The notes beneath the pieces are model-generated. The model was not told the DNA's origin. It saw only the letters and a list, made by a program, of their open reading frames with translations, and ran no database searches. DNA of 64,000 bases, from positions 186,001 through 250,000 of the forward strand of contig JBBHKE010002789.1 in assembly GCA_037447655.1 (NCBI GenBank), in the 5' to 3' direction. This DNA comes from Zygnema cylindricum (lineage: Eukaryota; Streptophyta; Zygnematophyceae; Zygnematales; Zygnemataceae). This document shows positions 12,665-22,730 of this stretch, piece after piece. A program made the position numbers and the translations under genes. The stretch's first letter is position 1. The number at the start of each line of letters is the position of its first letter.

Positions 12665-14271
12665 CCGAAGAGAAAAGATTCATGCAGACAATTCCTTATA
12701 GCCAAGTAGTGGGCAGCTTTATATATTTTATGAACTTTATGCTACCAGACATAGCTGAACCTGTAGAAGTACTAAGTAGGAGTCAAAATGCTCCAACTAA
12801 GAAAGATTGGGAGGCAGCTAAGAGGGTCCTTAGATATCTCATAGGGACTTGAGATTTATGGTTCCATTTGGGTGGGAAAAATACTGACATCACCACTTAG
12901 AGTGATGCCAACTATGGGGATGATCCCTATGAGGAGATGCACGTATGGTATGTATTGTATGTGGGTGATGGGGCTTGGTGCTAGAGCAACAAGGAGTAAA
13001 AGGTCATTGCTCAGTCCACAATGGAGGTTGAGTACATGGCCTCTAGCTCTGCTGTAAAAGAATTAATTTGGGTCAAGTCTTTGCTTTGTGAGCTTGGTCA
13101 TCATAAGAGTGGGGTCCAAAGAGTGTTTTGGGATAATCAGGCAATCATTGCCATTTCTGCCAATCTTAAGCACAACTTTAAAGCCAAACATATGGACATT
13201 AGACTTATTGGTTTTTGAAAGCTTAAGTCTCAGCAAATTTATAGAACGGCGGGAAAATAGATCTATAGGGACACGCATCGTCACCTAAAGCACAATGAAA
13301 GTTTTAATGGTACCGACACCAGTATTCTAACAGCGCAGCTGCGACGCAAATGGAACCAGCGCAGCTTCGGTTATTTTTAATATGGTTCGTACGGACCAAC
13401 GCAGTTGCTACGCAACAAGACAAACGCAGCGGCGGCTATTTTTGGTATGGGACAACGCAGCTGGGCCGAAGCTGCGGATATTCGAATATGATCTGGAATT
13501 AGACTGCGCTGCTACGGTCGAACAGAATCAAGTCAACGGACGAGATTCACAGATGACTTACAAACAGATGTCTTTACAACAATTGAGTGCACATATCCGG
13601 ACAAACGTGACTAGCCAACGGCGAGTATTTGTACAATCACTTAGTACAAATTCTCAGTAATGTGATTGTACAGTGGTAAATTAGTTTTAGCGTGATTAGA
13701 AGTAATTAGATCTCAGTGGTAGTTTTGTGTTTTGGACATCTGTATCGGCGGTGCAGCATTATGTAATAGGACAACTATAAGTAGATACTCACTAAGAGTA
13801 TAAAAGTGAGGACTTAGAATGTTTTTGTATCCAGACTTCCAAGTAGTAAACTGCACACAGTTTTTGGGAAACTTCTGAGTATTATATCTTGAGTGTTGTC
13901 GGGTCAATTGAGCTGAAACTTTGGGAGTTGTCAGTGTTTGTGCTACTCTATATTCTGATAGAGTTTCGTGAGGTTTGGATGCTTTTATAAGATTTAGTGA
14001 GCACTTGAAAACTGTTGTTTGATATAATTCTTGATAACTTATAAGAGTGTATCATGTCTACTTCTACTACTACTGCTGCTCCTCCACCTGCACCGGTGGT
14101 CGTAGAACAAAAAGACTTAGCTTTGTTACGGATAATGCAGAAGACAAGATATTCAACCTACAGTATAGACCAAATAGTGAAATGATAGCAGATATGATGA
14201 CCAAACCTGTACCTTCCCTTAAGCTAATTTTTTGTAAAGAGAAGTGTGGTCTAAAATTAAAGAGTGACTAA
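12665..14271 (+). pseudogene. Element B pol, last segment (RNase H), split by an insert
   Basis: Continuation of B's pol after element C. It opens with the end of the RT connection region, then the Copia RNase H at 13021-13207 (MEVEYMASSSAVKELIWVKS, then FWDNQA where relatives have FCDNQA). At 13207 a 905-bp foreign insert intervenes. RNase H resumes at 14113 (LCYG.., then NSEMIADMMTKPVPSLKL) and ends in the stop TAA at 14269-14271. Stops at 12850 and 12898 and a changed catalytic-region residue show decay. Confidence 0.8.
13208..14112 (+). mobile_element. 905-bp insert in B's RNase H; looks like the 5' end of an unrelated LTR element
   Basis: Foreign segment flanked by a 7-base direct repeat AGACTTA (13201-13207 and 14113-14119), so it arrived by a duplication-making insertion; without it the RNase H frame of B is continuous. 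It begins TTGGTTTTTGAAAGC and ends GTAGAACAAAA with no terminal inverted repeat. It has a TATA box (GTATAAAAG, about 13798) and, 250 bases on, ATG at 14054 followed by a Ser/Thr-, Ala- and Pro-rich start (MSTSTTTAAPPPAPVVVEQK), like an LTR plus leader plus first codons of another gag. GC-rich repeats with AACGCAGC cores lie at 13335-13490. Family not recognised. Confidence 0.55.
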
Positions 14272-14284
14272 AAAATAAGGGGAG

Positions 14285-14853
14285 TGTAGAAATTAATGGT
14301 TTTTTTAGTATTTTCTAGGTCTAAAATGAAACGCAGAAAAGAAGCTAAGGCAGTCTACCTCTAACTCCTCTCTTCAACTCCCACACTTGTTGCAGTCATT
14401 GAAGGTTAAAGAGGGAGCTGAAGCCATGGTTGCCTATGCTATCTAGAGATAGAGAGACAGGCGATGGATTTTGGTAAGTTCACCAAATATATTTGACGGA
14501 CCCAGGATTTGATCGTAGAGCCTACCGTCCGTCAATTTTACCATAGCCGGTAGCTTTATCTTATAGTCTACGATTGGTGCAGAGATATATACGGTTTAGA
14601 GATATTTAAAGATATATGATTACAAAAATTCATTTAACGGCGTTATCAATTATGTAACATAGACAGATATATAAAAAATACATACTGCGTACGGTACTTC
14701 GCGAAATGAATACCGGGCATTATGTTTCAACAGCGAAACAAATACCGCGCATTGATTTTCAACGTCTAAAATCAAATGTCGGTTTTGATCAAACGGCCAC
14801 TATAGGTGTCGAGATAGCGCACTATGCACTTTGGCGTTATTCGGTCAATGCCA
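14285..14853 (+). repeat. Element B 3' LTR, first part
   Basis: Begins TGTAGAAATTAATGG immediately after the polypurine tract AAAAATAAGGGGAG and runs to the insertion site of element D, after which it continues at 20547. It contains, on the minus strand, the conserved tRNA-like segment (about 14495-14570) and the hairpin near 14385-14450. Confidence 0.85.
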
Positions 14854-15202
14854 CACAATTTTGTGTCCCCCATTGGATCACAAAATTCAGGAAGCCTCTA
14901 GATAGCTTTTGGCTAGCCCTCTCTCAATTAGGATCACTGCTACCCAAGCAGGCAACTAGATAATCTAACTGCACCCTTGTGCAGTCTGGACTCCTCTGAG
15001 TCCACAACAAAAATAATCTCTGAAAATGCCCAACCAGGCGATTAGTTGTCAAGTGGCAAAGATGCCAATATTTATACAAGTGACTACAACAAGTATGGGG
15101 GTCAAAGAGAGAAGGTGGAGGCAAGCTGACTCTGCTTTTCTTTTCTTTCTTAGTTTAATTAAGACCTAGAAAATACCTCCCCTAAATCTAGTGATTTCAA
15201 CA
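14854..15202 (-). repeat. Element D 3' LTR, internally deleted
   Basis: Starts CACAATTTTGTGTCC (TG changed to CA) and ends GTGATTTCAACA. Compared with D's own 5' LTR, about 650 bases are missing between TTTATACAAG and TGACTACAACAAG. The loss removes the GTAC cluster, the tRNA-like segment and the first half of the hairpin. A TATA-like TTGTATAAATATTGGC lies at 15060-15078 in element orientation. Confidence 0.85.
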
Positions 15203-15215
15203 CTCCCCTTATTTT

Positions 15216-18200
15216 CTAGTCTAATTTAAATTTCTCTTTTAATCCATATTTTTCTCTACAAAACTTTAGCTTGGGAGACGGTACAGGCTTTGTCATCATA
15301 TCAGCCACCATTTCCCCATCACTTCTATATACCAAATTCACAATTTTATTTTCTACTTTTTCCCTCACAAAGCTCAATCTTATATCCATATGTTTAGCTT
15401 TGAAATGGTGTTTTGGATTGGCTGCAATTGCAATTGCAGCTTGATTTTCACAAAGCACTTCATGTACTCCCTTTTTCATGTACCCCAATTCTTGCAACAA
15501 GGACTTCACCCACATCAGCTCTTTCACAGGTGAACAAGAGGCCATGTACTCAGCCTCAATAGTGGACTAAGCAACCACCTTATGTTGTTTGCTACTCCAA
15601 CAGGAAGCACCTTCCCCCACATATAACACACATCCAGTGCATCTTCTCATAGGTGCATCCCCATAACTGGCATCACTCCAAGTAGTTATGTCTGTGTGCT
15701 CCCCTCCCAAATGCAACCACAAATCCCTAGTTCCCACCAAGTATATCATAACTCTCTTGGCTGCCTCCCAATCTCTCTTCCTAGGATCATTAAGACTCTT
15801 ACTGAGGACTCCAAATGCTACTACTATATCTCGTATGGTACAATTTATAAAGTAGATTAAACTTCCTACAACCTATTTCTAAGGAATAGACTTTATAAAC
15901 TGCCTTTCTTCTGGACTTTTCTGATCATCTAAGATTATCACTCCTCCTTCTACACTCTCATCACTTACTTTCTTCAAGTCCATGGGAGTGGTACAACTGT
16001 TTGTCTTTTCCATATGGAATTTCTCAAGCATATTTCCTAAAGCTTCTTTTTGAGTATGTCTGATAATCCGCTTCTTCCTATCTCTTTCCATTTGAATTCC
16101 CAATATGTATTTTGCCTCCCCTATATCCTTCATGTCAAATCTGCTTCTAAAATCTTTCTTTAGCTTATTGATCTTTTCCATAGACTTACTTAACACCAGC
16201 AAATCATCCACATAAATTGCAATGAAAATAACACCATTCACATCTTGAAACATGTAAATAGATTGGTCAGAACTATCCGAGATATCCGAGATTTGTGAGA
16301 AACCCATCTAGTTTCTTATTCGATTGCGTGTGAGCCTGCTTCACTCCATATAAGGACTTTATGAGTCTACAGACTTTACTCTTCTCTCCCTCCTCTACAA
16401 ATCCCTCGGGATGCCGCATGAAGATTTCTTCCTCTAGTTCATTGTTGAGGAAGGCGGTTTTAATATTCATCTAGTGTATTTCAATGTCTCCTGCTGCCGC
16501 TAGACTAAAGAGAATCCTTACAAATGGGAATCGAACCAGCGAAGCAAAGGTCTCCTCATAATCTATTCCCTCTTTTTGAGTGAACCCCTTTGCTACTAAC
16601 CGAGCCTTATATCTATCAATGGTATTATCTGGGTTCCGTTTTAGTTTAAACACCCATTTGCACCCAATGGGATTTCTATGTGGAGGACAGTCCACCAGCT
16701 CCTATGTATTGACTACCATGATTGAAGCCATCTCATCATTTGTGGCTCTGACCCATCTATCTTTCTTCGGACTGACCATTGCCTCTGAGTATGATTGAGG
16801 CTCATCTAGGTGAGATAGCTTTGTTACCTTGTGAGCAGCCTGTTTTTCTTGTAGCCTTTTGCTGCTCCTTCGTCCTCCCTCAAAGTCAGAGGCTGGAATG
16901 GAGGGAAGTCTTGGATTCTTCTGTACTGTCTCATCAGCTCCCCAATCCAGGGAAACCGGTTCCGTCCCATCTTCCTCTTTCTCCTTAGAGTGTATAGGAA
17001 TATGAGGAGATGCCGGTATATTTCCCCCATATTAGATCCCCCTTGAATCAGCAATCATCTTTTCACTTGTGTCTCTTCTGGGAAGATCTCAATCCTCCTC
17101 ACTCTCGGACTCAAAACCAATTCTTATTTTCTTAGTGTATTTGAAGGGATATAATGACTTTCTTTCATCCATGACAACTAGATGCTTTACCAGAATAATA
17201 TCTTGTTTTGCTAAGTCATTGACTCTATATCCTTTGACATCCTCATCATATCCCACAAAATATCGCAGTTTTCCTTTTGCATCTAGTTTCTAGTTTTTCT
17301 TATCTCTGTCAAGACTGTAAACATGACTAGCGAATACTTTCAAGTGAGAAATATTCGGTTTTTTTCCAACCCATCTCTAATAAGATGTCATTCATTTTAT
17401 GGTTGTAGTGATGACTCTATTCTTACTGTAGTTAGCACAATTTATGGCATTTGCCCAAAATCTTCTTCTTATTTTCTTGTCAGCCAACATACTACATACA
17501 ATATCTCCCAAAGTCCGGTTTAACCTCTCACCTACCCTATTTTGTTTTGGATTATTCGGTACAATTTTCTAATGCTGAACTCCCTCATCTTTCAAGTATT
17601 CCTCAAACTGGTTAGAGGTGTACTCTCCCCCATTATCACTCCTTATTCGATTAATAGGGGTTCTGTGCAACTTCTCACTCTAGGCTTTGTATTCTTTGAA
17701 GTACTTTGGTGTTTCAGACTTTGTCTTTAGGAAATAGACTATAGAATATCTAGACCAGTCATCCGTAATTGTCAGTATATACCTTTTCCCCCCAACCGAA
17801 TGTACTCTTGCTGGTCCCCAGATATCTGTGTGGACCAGATCTAGTACTTTCTCACCTCTATATGTGACAGTTTTGGGAAATGGCAGTCTGTGAGCCTTAT
17901 CTTGGTCAGAGCCACTACAATCATCCATCATTTTATTATCCCCAAATTGAATGCCTTCTACTACCCCAAGCTTCTTCATTTCCCTCAACCTATCAAAATG
18001 CACATGCCCCAACCGCTTATACCAGATCATCAAGCTCGGGACACCACTATAGTAAGCACTTTTCTTTTCATTACTCAGGTTAAGCCTAAATATTCCTTGG
18101 CTACCCTTATCTGCTATGAAGTAGACTTCATCTCCATACTTAGCTGTAAAGACTCCCTTTCTAGTGAAGGTATCAAAATCCTTGTCATCAAATAGAGATG

Positions 18201-19567
18201 TAGACACAAGAGTTTTACTCAACTGGGCAATGTAGAGCACATCTGAAAAGGTGAGTATAGAAGTCTTACCCTCGACTAAGACTTTCAGATCTACCGAGCC
18301 CACTAGATCTGTGATAACTACTCTCCCATCCGTATACTCTAATTCTACAATAGGGATCTTTCTTAGTTTAGTGAAGAGGTGCTTGTAGCGACACATATGC
18401 ATGGATGCACCTGAATCGATGATCCATCTTTTTTGTGGAGCTTCCCAAATGGCTCCAAGAGCACACTTCTATTTCTGAGGGATCTCCTTCTCCTCAAGAT
18501 TCTCGTCAAAAAGAAACTTGTTATCCTCCTTCTCAGAGGACTCGTCCTCCTCGGTCTCTACTTCTACTCGTGTGATCACAATTGCCTTCTTCTTCCCTCC
18601 GGAAGAACCCCCTCCACGGTTTTCTTGAAGCCTCGGCTCCGATATCTTGGTGCAATCACCTATGAAGTGTCCAAGCCTTTTGCAGAAATGACAAAAACCC
18701 TTCTAGGTTCTCTAGATTGATCTTTTTCCCCTTTGAAGTCGTTGTACGGCTTCTTCGGATCCTTCCTCCACCGGTCCGTTCCAGCAGGTAGAGCTTGAAC
18801 GCTCTTACCTCCTCTACAGATCTCAATATTGTTCTCCTGCACGAGTACCATTCGGACCACGGTGTTCCACTTCTTAGTACTGTCATTCATTTCTTGCACT
18901 CGGTACACTATGTTTTCATACTCGTTAGGCAGCTTTATGATGAGAGTGTTAACTTTCATCTTCATTGTGGTTGTCTATCCGCCACTCTCCATCTCCATAT
19001 ACAGGCAAGAGAGATCAATATAGTAATCTAACATCTTCCCTCCTTTGTTAGTATAACTCCCCAACCTTTGCTCAGCCAGCTGGAGCTTTGAATGGTACCA
19101 GCTCTATAGATCTCCACTAAAGTCATCCCCAACTCCTCCGCCTTGAAGATGTGAAGATGAGAGGTCGCCAACACTTGAGTGAGGTGCCTCAGAATGAAAT
19201 GTCTGGCATTCATGTTGGTGTTTTCCCACAGTTAAATATCACTTTCCTCGGTCTTCACGACCACCGCTCCGGGTGCCGTGGCAATAGGAGTAAGAAGTGT
19301 CTCCTTTCCTTTCCCTTTTTCGAACACACTGCTGTCCCCATCGTCTGTCTCCTCCGTTGGAACAGATGCTGCTACAAAAAACATCACTCCACCAAACCCT
19401 AGTGGAGTCCCATGAGATTGAGGTTTCACTTGTCTACTGACAATATCCCTGTATCGTTTTTCCCACAATGCCCCTGTCATCATGGCTTCCTAGTAAATGA
19501 ACCCAGATCTGTTGAAGATGGGCACCCTAGAGGGTGGGCCCATAACCTGCACTTTTGTTTCCCCCAT
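15216..19567 (-). pseudogene. Element D gag-pol polyprotein, broken
   Basis: Copia order from right to left. Gag ATG 19567-19565 in the LTR, reading MGETKVQVMGPPSRVP; gag pieces 19232-19483, 19028-19213 and 18660-18965 (LIIKLPNEYENIVYRVQEM); zinc knuckle near 18660-18700; protease DSG and pre-integrase in 17680-18402 (DSGASMHMCR region, then HVHFDRLREMKKLG, DLVHTDIWGPARV); a decayed integrase end and linker 16824-17640; reverse transcriptase 16471-16695, 16273-16470 and 15879-16307 with intact YVDD (FIAIYVDDLLVLSKS); RNase H 15567-15749 and 15216-15545. Many stops and frameshifts. Confidence 0.85.
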
Positions 19568-20546
19568 TGGATCACGGAATTCAAGAAGCCTCTAGATAGC
19601 TTTTGGCTAGCCCTTTCTCAATTAGGATCAGTGCTACCCAAGCAGGCAACTAGACAATCTAAGTGCACCCTTGTGCAGTCTCGACTCCCCTAAGTCTTGA
19701 GCAAAAATAATCTTTGAAAATGCCCAACTAGGCGATTAGTTATCAAGTGGCAAAGATGCCAATGTTTATACAAGCTTATTGGGAGAGAGGTGGCTACCTC
19801 CTCAATCCTCTAAGTCCTAAACCCCTCTCAAAACCCATATCTACTGATGATATACGAACAAATCATAGGACTGTACAGTACAGAAAGGTACTAAGGCCGA
19901 TGTACTTTATGTACGGCCTGTGTACGACAAGGCCATGGAGTAGATGTCTGTCTCCTTCGGACTCCTTCTCATGTTCTCCAAGTTTTCCTCTTCTTAATGA
20001 TACCTTGCCACGTGTCTCTAGGTCATGTCACGTCCGAAAACCACCAAGACGCCATTACGGGATCTCGTCAATAATGTAGGCCGTCGTATCCAAACCGGCT
20101 TTAAATGCTCGCCGTTCAAAAACAAATGTCCGATACATTTGTTTCGGTGCGTACTAAAAGTCAACTAGTTTCTATGTCCGCACTTTTTTATTCCGTTAAT
20201 TGTATTAATTATCTAACTAATGTTTAAATATAAATCAAACCCTATGTATCCTAACGGACTACTACGACAGACCGGTGAGAGCTGACAACTACGCCTCGCT
20301 CTGCCGGTCTCAGGTTCGAGTCCTGCCTGACTCAACCTTTTTGTAAAGAGTGACTTAGGTCATCTTTAGTCCTACCTATGGAGCTGAGGCAGCCATGGCT
20401 CCATCGCCCTCTCTCTCCTTTAGTGACTACAACAAGTATGGGGGCTAAAGAGAGAAGGTGGAGGCAAGCTGCCTATGCTTTTCTTTTAGCTATTTTAACT
20501 AATTAAGACCTAGAAAATACTTCCCTTAAATCTAGTTATTTTAACA
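19548..20546 (-). repeat. Element D 5' LTR
   Basis: Full-size family 1 LTR, TGCACTTTTGTTTCC … TTATTTTAACA. It has six GTAC motifs within 19888-19935, the tRNA-like segment 20263-20337 with perfect B box GGTTCGAGTCC (20313-20323), and a TATA-like TTGTATAAACATTGG about 215 bases from the primer site, which would leave a short R-U5 leader of roughly 180 bases. Confidence 0.9.
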
Positions 20547-21036
20547 TGACACTTCAAGCGCCACGTGGCACGACATTATTGGCTTGTGGCATCTTCGGGG
20601 AATATGGGAACTAATCAGGATATGGCAAGCGTCAACATTTCAGCCATGCCGTGCGATGGTCGTACAGAAAGTACTTCGCTACCTGTACCTTTTTGTACAA
20701 CACAATCTAGTGATTGGTGCCGTACTATAATATTAGAGGGTTTAGAGAGGGATGTAGGACTTGGAAAATTTGGTATGTAGACCCCTTTCTCCAAGAGAGC
20801 ATCTGTACAAAAGGTCAACATTGACCTTTCATTACTTACTGCTGAGGGAAACAAATTCAGAGATTCTTTTTGCTATCGACTTAGGGGAGTCTTGCCTTCA
20901 CATAGGTGGAGGTGGTTAGAGTTTTTATCAGCCAGGGTGGTAGTTATTCTTGCTGAAACACAAAGGGGTCAGGGTTATCCTAGGGGCTTCGTGTGAGCTG
21001 CTCATTCAGAGGACCTATGGAGGTCTCAGAATTGCA
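20547..21036 (+). repeat. Element B 3' LTR, last part
   Basis: Resumes with TGACACTTCAAGCGCC, the first five bases (TGACA) being the near-copy of TGCCA (14849-14853) left of element D. It ends in GAGGTCTCAGAATTGCA, the canonical LTR end of family 2. It carries a G-box (CCACGTGG) and a cluster of GTAC motifs. Confidence 0.85.
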
Positions 21037-21472
21037 AGCGTTAATGATTTTTTTGCCACTTTATCAACAGTGCACACGTGTTTAATTTACGTTTACAAAC
21101 CGCCAATTAGAAGATGATATCTGAGTTATTTAGCGTTCCTTTGCAACCGTTAGATTAACAACTTGGAAAGTGTGAGGGTAAAAAAGATGTATTAGTGGCG
21201 AAAACAACATGGACTACGACCCAAGACAAGATGGCGATTGGCGTGGAGTCTAATAAAAATATTGGTTAAATCTTGTCCTTCAAATGTTTACCTAAACCGT
21301 TACTAACATCTGAGGTTTTGGTGTTGTCAACAACATGAGCATTGGAACCATGTCGCAAAACCCCCAACTAGCAACAAAATTGAAACTAACCGCGGGTTTT
21401 TAGGTTTTTTGAAAGGGTTCTTTTTAAAATTGGAAATTTTACTCTTGTGTCGACTTTCACGGGGTTTAATTA
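21037..21472. other. Non-Copia DNA right of element B
   Basis: AT-rich sequence with no supported gene, TIR or LTR. It is the right flank of B; B's left flank is lost, so no target duplication can be tested. Confidence 0.5.
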
Positions 21473-21685
21473 GTGTTGTGTATCGGTAAAAACGTTATAG
21501 TGATAACACCATTACCGATAGTTATCGGTTATTGAACGGTCATGTGTCCCAATATATGTGTACTTTCTGTCCAGAGTAGCTTTCTGTTTGTGAAACCGAA
21601 TGAGAAATTTACGGGAAGTGTACGGATTTTTGGGGGAAATGTACGGACTTTAACGAAAAAATACGTTGCACTTTGTAGTACTTTT

Positions 21686-22717
21686 AGCAACTCTGAGACC
21701 TCAATAGGACCTCAGAGTAGACAGCTCACACGAAGCATCTAGGATAACACTCACCCCTTTGTGTTTCAGCAAGAATAACTGCCACCATGGCAGATAAAAA
21801 CTCTGGCCACCTTCACCCTTGTGAAGGCAAGACTCCCCTGAGTCGATAGCAAAAAAATCTATGAATTTGCTCCCCTGAGCAGTAAGTTATGAAGGGTCAA
21901 AGTTGACCTTTCGTACATAAGCTCTCTGGGAGAGAGGATCCAATCTATAAAATTTTACTAAGTCCTATCTCTCTCTTAAACTCTATCTACTGAAGTACGG
22001 CACCAATCATAATAGTGTATCCTACATAAAGGTACAGGAGCCAGTGTACTTTCTATACGGCCATTGTACGACATGGCCAACAAGTCGACACATGTCATTT
22101 TTAGATTCGTTCCTGGAATCCCCGGAGATGCCGTAATCAAATGTGATTGCGCCACGTGGCGATTGATGTGACGTCGTCCGCAAACCGCCAAAAACCTATT
22201 CCGCGATCTAGGCATGCTTCGTGGCCGTCCGATTAAGCCGGATTACAATTGTGGCCGTCATAAATACTTGCGCAATATTTGTTTCGCCTTCGAAACAAAA
22301 TGCGCGGTATCCGTTTCGGATGTGCCGTACGCCGTACATTACAAACTGTATCTATGTCTAAATATCCCGTTAAATGCAATAGCCTACGTGTTTATATTTA
22401 AATAACTACCAAACCCTATATCATATATCTCCGATTTAGACTAGATGGCTAAGGCTACCGGCTACCTGCTACTTTGACGGACAGCATGTATCAGGTTCAA
22501 ATCCTGGGTCCGTCAAGTTCATTTGGTAAAATCTCCCAACCTAATATCTGTCCCCATCGGGATAGCATAGGCTGCCATGGCTCTATCTCCCTCTCCAACT
22601 TTTAATGACTGCGACAAGTGTGGGAGCTAGAGAGAGGAGTTAGAGGTAGGCTGCCTCTGCTTCTTTTCTGCATTTTACAAAACCTAGAAAATACTAAAAT
22701 AACCTTTAATTTCTACA
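21686..22717 (-). repeat. Element E 3' LTR
   Basis: AGCAACTCTGAGACC (TG mutated to AG) to AATTTCTACA. Contains a perfect palindromic G-box GCCACGTGGC (22152-22161), four GTAC motifs between 21997 and 22075, the tRNA-like segment 22438-22517 with B box GGTTCAAATCC (22494-22504), and a TTGACGGAC/GTCCGTCAA stem around it. Confidence 0.9.
22438..22517 (+). promoter_or_regulatory. tRNA-like segment antisense inside the LTR (family 2, element E 3' LTR)
   Basis: A-box-like GATGGCTAAGGCTACCGG and B box GGTTCAAATCC within CAGG-loop-CCTG, enclosed by a TTGACGGAC/GTCCGTCAA stem. Equivalent segments: 27809-27888 (E 5'), 32131-32212 and 37474-37555 (G), 38614-38692 (H), and 14495-14570 on the minus strand in B, which is the plus-strand element. 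Position and antisense orientation match family 1 although the LTRs differ widely elsewhere. Confidence 0.5.
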
Positions 22718-22730
22718 TTCCCCTTATTTT

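Larger units (their letters stand above)
14854..20546 (-). mobile_element. Element D: minus-strand Copia (family 1) inserted in B's 3' LTR
   Basis: LTRs 14854-15202 (349 bp, internally deleted) and 19548-20546 (999 bp) flank a defective gag-pol. The target duplication is TGCCA (14849-14853) against TGACA (20547-20551), one mismatch. The two halves of B's 3' LTR rejoin across it. Confidence 0.9.
2218..21036 (+). mobile_element. Element B: old plus-strand Copia (family 2), split by C, D and a 905-bp insert
   Basis: The only plus-strand Copia. Its pieces are: truncated 5' LTR 2218-2704, primer site 2705-2719, gag-pol 2720-6339, continued at 12665-13207 and 14113-14271, polypurine tract 14272-14284, and 3' LTR 14285-14853 continued at 20547-21036. 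The pieces rejoin across each nested insertion with 5-7-bp target duplications. The two LTR remnants clearly differ where they overlap (2218-2704 against 20547-21036), so B is the oldest insertion here. The first ~570 bases of the 5' LTR are missing. Confidence 0.85.
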
